From NCBI RefSeq assembly GCF_002607855.1, contig NZ_AWQQ01000017.1:62001-126000 (forward strand): DNA of 64,000 nucleotides, in the 5' to 3' direction. Below the pieces are notes generated by a model, which saw only the letters and a list, made by a program, of their open reading frames with translations, did not search any database and was not told the origin of the DNA. This document shows, in pieces, positions 38,474 through 47,299 of this stretch (its first letter is position 1; each line of letters begins with the position of its first letter). Both the position numbers and the translations under genes were made by a program. Source of the stretch: Desulforamulus profundi (GTDB lineage: Bacteria > Bacillota_B > Desulfotomaculia > Desulfotomaculales > Desulfotomaculaceae).

Positions 38474-39726
38474 ATGGGCTGCAGCAAAAATAATTTCATA
38501 AACAGGATCACCGGTTCTTCTGCCCTGGCAGCCCTGAGACACCGGAATTTCCGCTTGTTTTATTTCGGCCAAATGATCTCCGTCATTGGATTCTGGGTGC
38601 AAAATGTGGCCCAGGCCTGGGTGGTCTTAGAATTGACCAATTCACCCTTCCTGCTGGGGCTGGTAACCTTTGTTCAATTTTTACCCAACCTGTTCTTTTC
38701 GCTGGTGGCCGGGGTGTTTGCAGATCGTTTTTCCAGAAGAACGTTAATCGTCGGCACGCAGACGGGTTTTATGGTTTTGGCCTTTCTTTTAACTGTCCTG
38801 AGCGGCAGCCATGTCCTCCGGTACTGGCATATTGTTTCTATCAGCTCCCTCATGGGAATCCTGCATGCCGTGGACATTCCGGCCAGGCAGGCCTTTCTGG
38901 TGGAAATGGTGGGACGTGAAAATTTAAGCAATGCCATTGCTTTAAACTCTTCCATGTTTAATGCCGCCAGGGTGCTGGGTCCTGCCCTGGGAGGAATCGT
39001 TTTGGCCAGATACGGCGCCACCACCTGTTTTTTACTGAATGCTGTCAGTTACTTGTTCGTTATTTTGGGGCTGGTGGCCATGACCATTGAAAAAAGGCTT
39101 ATCGTGACCCAAAAGAAGGATATGCTGGGTCAGATTAAAGACGGGATGAACTATATAAAAATGACTCCCTCCGTTTTAATCCCGATGGCGCTTCTTGCTG
39201 CCGTCAGCGTTTCGGCTATGAACTTTGGCGTGTTGGTCCCCGTCTTTGCCCGCAATGTTCTGGGCCAGGGGCCCGAGGCTTTGGGGTCCTGGTATCCTCC
39301 CTGGGGATCGGCTCTCTGACCGGGGCCATTGTTCTGGTGCTTTTCAGCAACCATGGCAACCAGACAAAATTTCTCTGGGCCGGTGCTGTAGGGTTATCCC
39401 TGTTTCAAATTTTACTGGGCCAAATGCAGTGGTATTGGCCATCGGCGGTGTTGCTGATGGGAGCCGGGTGGAGTATGGTGAGCCTGAGCGCCTCCGTTAA
39501 CAGCATTATCCAGATGCAGGTGCCGGATGAGCTGCGGGGCCGTGTCATGAGCGTTTACTCTTTGTCCTTTATCGGTTTGGCATCCGTCGGAGGCATGCTG
39601 GCAGGGGCGGTGGCCAGGTGGTTCGGCGCCACCGCTGCTTTTACCGCCGGGGGTTCTCTGGCGCTGCTGGCTACCCTGTGGCTGGCCAGGCGCTGGCGTT
39701 TGGCAAAATGCTCCTATGGTAATTAA
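38474..39726 (+). CDS. MFS transporter (enterobactin-exporter/MFS_3 type); one frameshift
   Basis: About 12 membrane segments. N-terminus ALRHRNFRLFYFGQMISVIG, a loop GVFADRFSRRTLIVGTQ between helices 2 and 3, and VPDELRGRVMSVYSL in the second half match the MFS_3 group of exporters. A one-base loss in the G run at 39283-39286 splits it; restored, about 417 residues. ATG 38474 with GGAGG upstream. Substrate unknown. Confidence 0.87.
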
Positions 39727-39809
39727 AAAATATTTTATTATCGAACATGAAGCAGGTTTTTTCCCCTGGGCAGAGAATATCTCCTGTGAATACTTAACGG
39801 AGGTGTCTT

Positions 39810-40163
39810 ATGAAAAGAGTTGCCATCTTTACCTGTAAAAAGATTCGAGATGTCAGCTGTGTGGCCTGCCTCAAATGCTTTAAGGCCGCGGAGTTAAAGG
39901 ACGGGGAATTTGGCCGTCATGAGGGCGAGGTTAAAATTGTGGCCATGACCAACTGTGGGGACTGCCCCGGTCTGGTAATGCCCAGGGCCCAGCTTTTATC
40001 GGAAATGGCAGACTACCTGGAGCGGGACATTGATGCCGTGCATATCGGCACCTGCATGGTAAAAGCTGTGCAAACCGCCGGCTGTCCCATTGACCTGGAA
40101 GGGATTAAAAAGAAACTGGAAACCAAGTTCAGTGAAGTGGTTATCGGTACCCACAATTACTAG
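39810..40163 (+). CDS. CGGC domain protein
   Basis: 117 residues, intact. Cys-rich: CKKIRDVSCVACLKCFKA, VAMTNCGDCPGLVMPR and HIGTCMVKAVQTAGCPI. CGGC proteins are a small putative metal-binding family in anaerobes with no assigned reaction. ATG after GGAGGTG. A hairpin at 40172-40200 (ATAGGTGCAGG/CCTGCACCTAT) follows but lacks a T tract. Confidence 0.85.
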   Translation: MKRVAIFTCKKIRDVSCVACLKCFKAAELKDGEFGRHEGEVKIVAMTNCGDCPGLVMPRAQLLSEMADYLERDIDAVHIGTCMVKAVQTAGCPIDLEGIKKKLETKFSEVVIGTHNY

Positions 40164-40199
40164 GGTAAAGCATAGGTGCAGGTCTAAGGCCTGCACCTA

Positions 40200-40228
40200 T
40201 TGACAACCTTGTTAACATAAGATAAACT
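40200..40228 (+). promoter_or_regulatory. Promoter of the Mn2+-riboswitch transcript
   Basis: TTGACA, 17-bp spacer, TAAACT; transcription would begin right at the riboswitch. Confidence 0.75.
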
Positions 40229-40233
40229 TTAGT

Positions 40234-40318
40234 TAAAGGGGAGTAGCCCAGTGAAACGAAGTCAACAGTACGGTGTTCGCAGCACCTGGCTTCGTTGTTG
40301 GATCTTCCAACGGCAAGA
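40234..40318 (+). promoter_or_regulatory. yybP-ykoY (manganese) riboswitch
   Basis: Contains the family's conserved blocks: AAAGGGGAGTAGCC at the 5' side, GAAGTCAACAGTACGG, a CCTGGCTTC partner strand, and CGGCAAGACCTTTAAC at the 3' side. It is followed by an intrinsic terminator that shares the AAGACCTTTAAC strand, giving a transcription-control switch (Mn2+ binding is known for the family). The downstream gene is htpX. Confidence 0.85.
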
Positions 40319-40370
40319 CCTTTAACACAGAGTTCTTTATTTGATGAGCTTTGTGTTAAAGGTCTTTTTC
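40315..40370 (+). terminator. Riboswitch-controlled terminator
   Basis: Fifteen-bp stem AAGACCTTTAACACA / TGTGTTAAAGGTCTT followed by TTTC. The 5' strand overlaps the riboswitch 3' end. Confidence 0.9.
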
Positions 40371-40486
40371 TATTATCTTCAGCCATATTTGGGAGGTGAG
40401 GGGCCATACTAATAGATAAGGTTTCATTGGCAGGATTTTAACCGGGGTGATTCGAATACTGTATTATTCCAAAGGAGGGAATTAGG

Positions 40487-41326
40487 ATGAACAACCTGAA
40501 AGTAATTGCTCTAATGGGAATTTTAAGCGTGATCCTTGTTGCCATCGGCCAGGCTGTCGGCGGTCCCAGGGGCGCCACCACTTTTCTGTTGATTTCGTTG
40601 GGAATGAACCTGTTCAGCTATTTTTACAGTGATAAAATTGCCATTAAGATGACCGGTTCAAAGCCGGTAACCGAACAGGAAGCACCGGAACTTTATGCCA
40701 TTATCCGTAAATTGGCCCAACGGGCCAGGCTGCCGATGCCCAAAGTCTATATTACACCTTCCCATCAACCCAATGCCTTTGCCACCGGTCGCAGCCCCCA
40801 GCATGCTGCGGTGGCGGTTACAGAAGGTTTGCTCCACCTGTGCGACCGTGATGAGCTGGAAGGTGTCCTGGCCCATGAATTGGCCCACATCGCCAACCGG
40901 GATATCCTGGTGGGTACCATTGCTGCAGCATTTGCCGGCGCCATTACCTGGATCGCCAACATCATTCAGTGGGGAGCCATTTTTGGCGGTCTGCGGGGTG
41001 ATGACGAAGAGGGCGGCGGCATCGGGGCCCTGGTGCTGGCCATGATCGCCCCCATCGCGGCCACCATCGTTCAACTGGCCATTTCCCGGTCCCGGGAATA
41101 CGGCGCCGATGAACTGGGTGCCCGGATTGCGGGAAAACCGGACGGTCTGGCCAATGCCCTGCTGAAGCTGGAGCGGGCGGCACACCATATTCCCATGCAG
41201 GTGAACCCGGCTGCCTCTCACATGTTCATTACCAACCCGCTGTCAGGCCGTTCAGTGGTAAAACTGTTCAGTACCCACCCGCCCATTCAAGACCGCGTTC
41301 AACGTCTCCGCCAGATGAGATTTTAG
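40487..41326 (+). CDS. htpX: HtpX family zinc metalloprotease
   Basis: 279 residues, intact M48B protease of membrane protein quality control. Two N-terminal membrane segments, the HELAH zinc motif (about residues 127-131, EGVLAHELAHIANRD), two more membrane segments, then SREYGADELGA (third zinc ligand Glu). ATG with GGAGG upstream. It lies 117 bp after the Mn2+ riboswitch terminator with no other gene between. Confidence 0.92.
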   Translation: MNNLKVIALMGILSVILVAIGQAVGGPRGATTFLLISLGMNLFSYFYSDKIAIKMTGSKPVTEQEAPELYAIIRKLAQRARLPMPKVYITPSHQPNAFATGRSPQHAAVAVTEGLLHLCDRDELEGVLAHELAHIANRDILVGTIAAAFAGAITWIANIIQWGAIFGGLRGDDEEGGGIGALVLAMIAPIAATIVQLAISRSREYGADELGARIAGKPDGLANALLKLERAAHHIPMQVNPAASHMFITNPLSGRSVVKLFSTHPPIQDRVQRLRQMRF

Positions 41327-41337
41327 TGTATTTACCA

Positions 41338-41367
41338 ATGGGCACCCCCCGGGGGCTGCCCATCTTT
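41338..41367 (+). terminator. Terminator after htpX
   Basis: ATGGGCA / TGCCCAT stem with GC-rich interior and short T tract. Confidence 0.65.
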
Positions 41368-41394
41368 CATATTGAAGCAAAGAGGTGGTAAAAG

Positions 41395-41676
41395 TTGATT
41401 GTAGGCCTGATGACGGTAGAACTGCACATTGGGGGGGCCACCACCCTGAAAGATAAAAGAAGGGTATTAAAAAGCATCGTTGACCGGGTCCGCAGCAAAT
41501 ATAACGTTTCCATTGCCGAGGTGGACAATCAGGATCTCTGGCAGCGGGCCACGCTGGGTGTGGCAGTGGTGAGTAATGAAACGGGCCATGTCAACCAGAT
41601 GTTGGAAACCGTCATTCGTTCCATCGAGGCCAACGGAGGGGCGGACCTGATTCATTATTCTGTGGAAATACTGTAA
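41395..41676 (+). CDS. ylxP: YlxP family (DUF503) protein
   Basis: 93 residues, intact. IVGLMTVELHIGGATTLKDK then RRVLKSIVDRVRSKYNVS and an ending HYSVEIL are the family pattern. TTG start with AGAGGTGG upstream. The gene is usually near ribosome-maturation genes; here it stands alone. Function unknown. Confidence 0.88.
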   Translation: MIVGLMTVELHIGGATTLKDKRRVLKSIVDRVRSKYNVSIAEVDNQDLWQRATLGVAVVSNETGHVNQMLETVIRSIEANGGADLIHYSVEIL

Positions 41677-41742
41677 CAATTGCGTAAAATCACAGAATAG
41701 TATATCCTATAAAAAGGAAAAGATTGGTAGGGGGGATTCTGC

Positions 41743-41877
41743 TTGACCCGAGTGGAAGAATTAGCGAAGCAGATTGAGGACTTGACCTTTGAGGAACAAA
41801 AAATACTGTTTGACCTTCTAGCCGATACTTTGGATACATTTGGCTGGTTTAAGCTAAATGACATCAAGTTTTTTTAA
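41743..41877 (+). CDS. Possible 44-residue protein
   Basis: TTG start with GGGGGGA seven bases upstream; reads TRVEELAKQIEDLTFEEQKI and ends NDIKFF. Helical, acidic, similar in feel to short antitoxin-like or addiction-module N-termini, but no toxin partner follows. Unrecognised. Confidence 0.35.
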   Translation: MTRVEELAKQIEDLTFEEQKILFDLLADTLDTFGWFKLNDIKFF

Positions 41878-42124
41878 CCTTATAAACATATACGCCGAAA
41901 GCATCGGCTTAGGCATGAGAAAATATGAACTGATTAAGATTTAGGGCTGGCAGAAGGAGAACTCAGGTTTTCGGTTCAGTGTTAAATCTAGAAAGAGTAA
42001 AATACCGGAAAGTTATATCAACCCGGGTTATTATAAAATAATGTGATACCTTGTATAAAAGGAATATCATATTTGGGGGCTAATATTGTTTTAGAAAAGG
42101 CTTAAAATAAATGTTTCGGAGGAA

Positions 42125-43288
42125 ATGATGATGAGACCCCAAAGTATGAAAATTTTTGATGAACTGCGCAATTTGAATGTTCTCACGGTGCAAAATGCCA
42201 AGCGGGAAGGCAAGAAGGTTGTGGGCTGCTACTGCACCTTTATCCCCCAGGAACTCATTCTGGCTGCCGGCGCGCACCCCGTCACCCTGTGCGGTACCCG
42301 CCAGGAACCGGTGGCTGCTGCGGAAAGGGATCTGCCCAGAAACCTGTGCCCTTTAATTAAATCCAGCTATGGTTTTGCCATTACCGGCAAGTGCCCGTAT
42401 TTTGAGGCTGCGGACCTGTTGGTGGCCGAAACCACCTGTGATGGTAAGAAAAAAATGTACGAATTAATGGGCAAGATAAGGCCCGTGCATGTGATGAACC
42501 TGCCTCACAGTCCAAAGTCTGAAGAGGCGCTGGCTGCCTGGACCAATGAAATGCAGGTGCTAAAGGACTGGTTGGCTGAAAAGTTCGAAGTGGAGATCAC
42601 CGAGGATGATATTCGCAAGGCCATCAAATTAATGAACAGGGAAAGGGAAGCCATGCGTCGGCTGCATGCCACTACCAAAGTAAAGCCTTCGCCTGTCACC
42701 GGTGTGGATTTGCTGGTATCCGTCTGGACCAAAGGTTTTAATATTAACAAAGAAGATGGGATTAAGTTAGTGGAGGATTTAACGGCTGAAATTGAGGAAA
42801 CGGCAGCCCGGGGATTGAGCCCCTTCACCGGTGAAACCCCGCGGATTCTTTTAACCGGCTGCCCTGTGGGTTTTGGTTCTGAGAAGGTAGTCCGGCTGCT
42901 GGAGGAATGCGGCGCCTCGGTGGTGGCCTTTGAGAACTGTTCCGGTTACAAGGCCCTGGACCGGTTGGTGGATGAGGATCCAAACAAAGATGTTATGCTG
43001 GCATTGGCTGAGAAATACCTGAGCATCCCCTGTTCCTGCATGTCTCCTAACGAAGGAAGACTGGAATTAATTGATAAGCTGGCCAAGGAGTACCAGGTGG
43101 ACGCAGTGGTGGATTTAACCTGGCAGGCCTGCCATACCTATAACGTGGAAGCCTTTGTGATCCGGGATTATGTGCAAAACCAGCTGAATTTGCCTTATAT
43201 GCACCTGGAAACCGACTACTCCGAGTCCGATGTGGAACAGCTGAGAGTGCGGGTTCAGGCTTTTGTGGAACTCATCCAGGGGGAATAA
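42125..43288 (+). CDS. dccP: Double-cubane cluster protein (2-hydroxyacyl-CoA dehydratase D-component family)
   Basis: 387 residues, intact. A single-subunit member of the BcrC/BadD/HgdB family. Cys residues lie in CYCTFIPQELILAAGAHPV, NLCPLIKSSYGFAITGKCP, AETTCDGKKKMYEL, TGCPVGFGSEKVV, SCMSPNEGR and WQACHTYN. One gene rather than two, directly followed by its ATP-dependent activator, is the arrangement of double-cubane [8Fe-9S] reductases. Substrate in vivo unknown. GGAGG precedes three possible ATGs (42125, 42128, 42131). Three bp to the activator. Confidence 0.85.
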   Translation: MMMRPQSMKIFDELRNLNVLTVQNAKREGKKVVGCYCTFIPQELILAAGAHPVTLCGTRQEPVAAAERDLPRNLCPLIKSSYGFAITGKCPYFEAADLLVAETTCDGKKKMYELMGKIRPVHVMNLPHSPKSEEALAAWTNEMQVLKDWLAEKFEVEITEDDIRKAIKLMNREREAMRRLHATTKVKPSPVTGVDLLVSVWTKGFNINKEDGIKLVEDLTAEIEETAARGLSPFTGETPRILLTGCPVGFGSEKVVRLLEECGASVVAFENCSGYKALDRLVDEDPNKDVMLALAEKYLSIPCSCMSPNEGRLELIDKLAKEYQVDAVVDLTWQACHTYNVEAFVIRDYVQNQLNLPYMHLETDYSESDVEQLRVRVQAFVELIQGE

Positions 43289-43291
43289 AGG

Positions 43292-44065
43292 ATGATTACC
43301 TCGGGCATCGATGTGGGTTCGGTTTCCACAAAGGTTGTTCTGCTGCTGGATGATGAGGTTAAGTACTTGGTCCGTCCCACCGGGTGGAGTCCCAGAGATG
43401 CCGGCTTGCAAACTTACGAGGAATTGCTGGAAGCAGTAGGAATTCGGGAAAGGGATGTCCAATGTAAAGTCGGCACCGGATATGGACGGGTTTCCCTGGG
43501 CTTCATTGACAAGGCAGTGACTGAAATCCACTGCCATGCCCGGGGTGCCGGTTACCTGGCAGGCGCAGGGGGACTGGTCATTGACATTGGAGGGCAGGAC
43601 AGCAAGGCTATCTTAACCAATGATCAGGGCAAGGTACTTGACTTTGTCATGAATGATAAGTGTGCTGCCGGTACCGGTCGTTTTTTACAAGTGATCGCAG
43701 CGGCTCTGGGCGTAGACGTGAGCGAATTGGGAGAACTGGCCCGGGGTCGGCAGCCTCTGGAGATTAACAGCATGTGTACCGTCTTTGCAGAATCGGAAGT
43801 CATCAGCCTACTGGCCAAGGGTGAGGATAAAAGAGACATTATCGCCGGCATCCACCGCTCGGTGGCCAGGCGAGTCTGGGGCATGGCCAGCCGGTTTGCT
43901 CCCGCCGGTAAGGTCATCTTTACCGGCGGCGTGGCCAAAAATCCGGACGTTCGAGAGCGGCTGGCGCGGGCAGCCGGCTGTGAGGTCATTGCCCCGGCCA
44001 TGGGCCAACTGGCAGGGGCCCTGGGGGCCGCCCTTTATGCCAAGGAACTGACGCTTAAAAAGTAA
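43292..44065 (+). CDS. dccR: ATP-dependent activator (archerase, BadF/HgdC family)
   Basis: 257 residues, intact. ASKHA ATPase with a bridging [4Fe-4S]: SGIDVGSVSTKVVLLLDD (phosphate 1), VIDIGGQDSKAI, NDKCAAGTGRFLQV (first cluster Cys) and NSMCTVFAESEVISLL (second Cys), then VIFTGGVAKNPDVRE. Drives electrons to very low potential for the protein encoded just upstream. Confidence 0.92.
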   Translation: MITSGIDVGSVSTKVVLLLDDEVKYLVRPTGWSPRDAGLQTYEELLEAVGIRERDVQCKVGTGYGRVSLGFIDKAVTEIHCHARGAGYLAGAGGLVIDIGGQDSKAILTNDQGKVLDFVMNDKCAAGTGRFLQVIAAALGVDVSELGELARGRQPLEINSMCTVFAESEVISLLAKGEDKRDIIAGIHRSVARRVWGMASRFAPAGKVIFTGGVAKNPDVRERLARAAGCEVIAPAMGQLAGALGAALYAKELTLKK

Positions 44066-44068
44066 CGG

Positions 44069-44107
44069 TAAAAGAGTTTTCCTTATGAGGAGACTCTTTT
44101 CCTTTTT
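44069..44107 (+). terminator. Terminator after the dcc pair
   Basis: AAAAGAGT / ACTCTTTT stem followed by CCTTTTT. Confidence 0.75.
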
Positions 44108-44242
44108 ATGGAGTTGCCCAAGCCGGCCGGCATTTCCTTGTCAACTCTTGCCTGTACCAACAATTCATCTAATAAAAGCCTAATTTTGTATAGATTTAAC
44201 GCCCCAGAGAATGATAATATTGAACTTGAGGTGAATGAGTCG

Positions 44243-45531
44243 ATGCAGGGCACATTAATCAAACATCTTGGAAAACATGTGGGCGAAGAAGTAACCATTC
44301 AGGGGTGGTTATACAACAAGCGCTCATCGGGGAAAATTCAGTTTCTTATTCTAAGGGACGGTACCGGACTGGTTCAGGGGGTTCTGGTAAAGAAGGAGGC
44401 CCCGGAACTTTTTGATATGGCCAAGGACATCACCCAGGAATCCTCCCTCCGGGTGAAGGGGATCGTCCGCGAGGAACCCCGTTCGGTGGGGGGTTACGAA
44501 CTCACGGTGACAGGTCTGGAGATCATCAATCTGGCGGAGGAATATCCCATTTCCCACAAGGAGCACGGGGTAGACTTCCTAATGGACCGCCGTCACCTGT
44601 GGATCAGGACACCCAGGCAAAATGCCATTTTGAGAATCAGGGCGGAGATTGAACAGGCCGCCAGGGACTTTTTCCATCAAAATGATTTCACCCTGGTGGA
44701 CAGCCCCATCATTACGCCGGCAGCCTGTGAGGGAACCACCACGTTATTTGAACTGGACTACCACGGGGAAAAGGCCTACCTGTCCCAGAGCGGCCAGCTG
44801 TACAACGAGGCTTCTGCCATGGCGGTGGGTCGGATGTACTGCTTTGGCCCCACCTTCCGGGCGGAAAAATCAAAAACACGCCGGCATCTGATGGAATTCT
44901 GGATGATTGAAGCGGAAGCAGCCTTCTTTGATCATGAAGACAACATGAAACTGCAGGAAGAACTGGTTTACTTCATTGTCCAGCGGGTGCTGGAACGCAG
45001 GCGGCAAGACCTGGAGTTCCTGGGCCGGGACATCAGCAAACTGGAAGCCGTTCAATTGCCCTTCCCCCGCCTCAGCTACACTGAGGCCGTGGAATTGCTC
45101 AAGAGCAAGGGAGAGGAATTTACCTGGGGTGACGACTTTGGGGCTCCACACGAAACCATTATTTCCGAAAGTTTTGATGCGCCGGTCTTCATCCACCGTT
45201 TCCCCGCTGAAATTAAAGCTTTCTATATGAAACCGGACCCGGAAGATCCCAGGGTGGTGCTGGGGGCGGATTTGATTGCACCGGAGGGCTACGGCGAGAT
45301 GATTGGCGGCGGCCAGCGCCTTGATGACCTGAAACTGCTGGAGCAGAGAATCGAAGAACATAAATTGCCCAAGGAAGCCTTTGAGTGGTACCTTGATTTG
45401 CGGCGCTACGGCAGTGTACCCCACTCAGGATTTGGCCTGGGGCTGGAGCGGACGGTGGCCTGGATTTGCAAGCTGGATCACGTGAGGGAAACCATCCTTA
45501 TCCGCGTATGCTGTACCGGGTTTATCCTTAA
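44243..45531 (+). CDS. asnS: Asparaginyl-tRNA synthetase; one C-terminal frameshift
   Basis: Class II synthetase. N-terminal OB fold ([19 protein letters not shown]), motif 2 ([20 protein letters not shown]), [16 protein letters not shown] and motif 3 ([13 protein letters not shown]). The CEGTTTLF sequence points to Asn rather than Asp. ATG 44243 is chosen because GAGGTGA lies eight bases upstream and homologues start at this point; the longer frame to 44108 is not needed. A one-base loss near 45496 replaces the true end, which restored reads [11 protein letters not shown], stop at 45531 (about 430 residues). I see no T-box in the 180 bp upstream. Confidence 0.93.
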
Positions 45532-45542
45532 AAAAGATACAA

Positions 45543-45575
45543 AAAACCCCCGGGGAGTTCACTCCGGGGTTAATC
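45543..45575 (+). terminator. Terminator after asnS
   Basis: AACCCCCGGGGAGT / ACTCCGGGGTT stem-loop. Confidence 0.75.
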
Positions 45576-45619
45576 TATAAAATTACTATGCAAGCAGTAA
45601 AAAGACGGGAGTGAAAATA

Positions 45620-46733
45620 ATGAACCTTCTTTTTGGTCCATTTACATTAAACGGTAAACAACTGAAAAACAGGCTGGTCTTTGCACCAACCACCACCAGC
45701 TTTGCTACCGAAAACGCCGAAGTGACCCCGGGACTGGTTGACTACTACCGGCAGCGGGCAGCAGGCGGCGTAGGCACCATTATTATGGAACCGGGGGTGG
45801 TTAGTCCCAGAGGGAAACTAACCTCCAAGTCCATGGGTATATACAATGATGAAGCCATCGATTCCTTGAGTGAAATCACCAAGATTTTTAAAGATAACGG
45901 GGTAATTGCCTTTATTCAACTGGCCCACTCCGGACCCCGGGGCAGGTCGTCCTTTTTAGGTGAAATGCCCGTATCTCCCTCTGCGGTTCCCTTCTTTAAA
46001 GATGAGCCTACCTATGAGCTTACGAAAGAGGATATTGATCATGTCGTAAAGGACTTTGTGGCCGGCGCCCTGCGGGCACAACAGGCCGGCTTTGACGGGA
46101 TTGAACTCCATGCAGCCCATGGTTACTTGCTGAGTTCTTTCCTTTCACCCATCATGAACCGGCGCACAGATGAATACGGTGGGTCCAATGCAAACCGGGC
46201 CAAGATTGTGGTTGACATTATTAAAGGCATCCGGGAGCAATTGGGAGACAAACTTCTGATTGGTGTTCGTTTTAACGGTAAAGAATATGGCGATCAAGGA
46301 TTGGATCCTGCCGATGCTGTAGAGTTGGCGGGCATTTTTGAAGCTGCCGGGGCGGACCTGCTGCATGTCTCCGCCCATGAGGTAGAAGTGCCGTCCTGGT
46401 GGGGATGGCGGCCATACCGGCCACATCTGCTCCGGGGAAAAATGAGCCTATGGGCATTATTTAAGTTACGCGCACCAGGTCAAGGAGACCGTAACAATCC
46501 CGGTCATTGCCGTAGGCAAATTAAATAACCCGGAGGTGGCCGAAAGAGCGCTGGCTGAGAGGGACTGTGACCTGGTGGCTTTGGGCCGCAGCCTGATTGC
46601 GGACCCCAACTGGCCCAATAAAGTCCAATCCGGCGATACTCCGGACCAATGTCTGTACTGCAATACCTGTTTTAAGGGAATTACCCAGGGTGGTTTGATC
46701 TGTACGGTAAACAAGGAATTAAAAGCGAAGTAA
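45620..46733 (+). CDS. NADH:flavin oxidoreductase (Old Yellow Enzyme family) with Fe-S ligands; two frameshifts
   Basis: FMN-binding TIM barrel: MNLLFGPFTLNGKQLKNRLV, GGVGTIIMEPGVVS, IELHAAHGYLLSSFLSP and LGRSLIADPNW. It ends in CLYCNTCFKGITQGGLIC, the CxxCxxC...C pattern that binds [4Fe-4S] in enoate/2,4-dienoyl-CoA reductases. It stops there at about 371 residues without the usual C-terminal FAD/NADPH domain. One-base losses near 46401-46404 and 46457 split it. ATG 45620. It must receive electrons from a separate partner. Confidence 0.87.
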
Positions 46734-46738
46734 TGGAT

Positions 46739-46767
46739 TAAGCCTGAAATTTCAGGGCTTCTTTTTA
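46739..46767 (+). terminator. Terminator after the OYE-type gene
   Basis: AAGCCTGAAATTTCAGGGCTT stem-loop followed by CTTTTT. Confidence 0.8.
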
Positions 46768-46818
46768 TTCGTTGTGGTTAATTTAAAATTACGGCAGGTT
46801 AAAAAACTGTAAACTCGG

Positions 46819-46847
46819 TTGCACCAATACAGGCAGTGGGTTATAAT
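46819..46847 (+). promoter_or_regulatory. Promoter of the ferredoxin-AOR pair
   Basis: TTGCAC, 17-bp spacer, TATAAT, 36 bp before the ferredoxin start. Confidence 0.75.
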
Positions 46848-46882
46848 GGGCACATGTCGGGCATATCAAAAGGAGGTTTTGC

Positions 46883-47299
46883 ATGGCGAAAATACTGCAC
46901 GCTAAATATATGGCCAAATGTATCGGCTGTTACTCCTGTATGCTTGCCTGTGCAAGGGTGATAAAGCATAGTTTTTCTCTTTCTAAATCCGCCATTCAAA
47001 TCCATACAGCCGGGGGCTTGCAAAGCCGTTTTCTGGCGGATATTTGCCGGGGCTGCAGTGACCCGGCCTGTGCCAGGGCCTGCAACTGCGGCGCACTGCT
47101 GCCCCGGTCCGGCGGCGGGGTGCGATTCCTCCCCGATAAATGCATGGGCTGCCAGGACTGTGTGGAGGCCTGTGTGGTAAAAACTATCCGGTTTGACCAT
47201 GAAAGCAACAAACCGATCATCTGCATCCAGTGCGGCACCTGTACCCGTTTTTGCCCCCACCAGGTGATTACGATGGAGGTGAAAAACGATGGGTGGTAA
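46883..47299 (+). CDS. Four-cluster ferredoxin partner of aldehyde oxidoreductase
   Basis: 138 residues, intact. Four Cys groups: CIGCYSCMLAC, CRGCSDPACARACNC, CMGCQDCVEAC and CIQCGTCTRFCP, enough for four [4Fe-4S] clusters, as in HycB/AorA-type electron-transfer subunits. It overlaps the AOR gene by 11 bp and so is translationally coupled to it. AGGAGG before ATG 46883. Confidence 0.9.
   Translation: MAKILHAKYMAKCIGCYSCMLACARVIKHSFSLSKSAIQIHTAGGLQSRFLADICRGCSDPACARACNCGALLPRSGGGVRFLPDKCMGCQDCVEACVVKTIRFDHESNKPIICIQCGTCTRFCPHQVITMEVKNDGW

Noticed and set aside
40172..40200. Intrinsic terminator after the CGGC gene
   Set aside because: The stem is strong but is followed by TGACAACC rather than a T tract, and the -35 box of the next promoter begins at its last base. 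Noted with the gene rather than called.
44066..44242. T-box leader upstream of asnS
   Set aside because: No AGGGTGGNACCGCG-type T-box sequence or specifier stem is present in the gap.
44108..44242. N-terminal extension of AsnRS
   Set aside because: The upstream in-frame codons lack a ribosome binding site and family similarity. ATG 44243 has GAGGTGA at the right distance and matches homologue starts.
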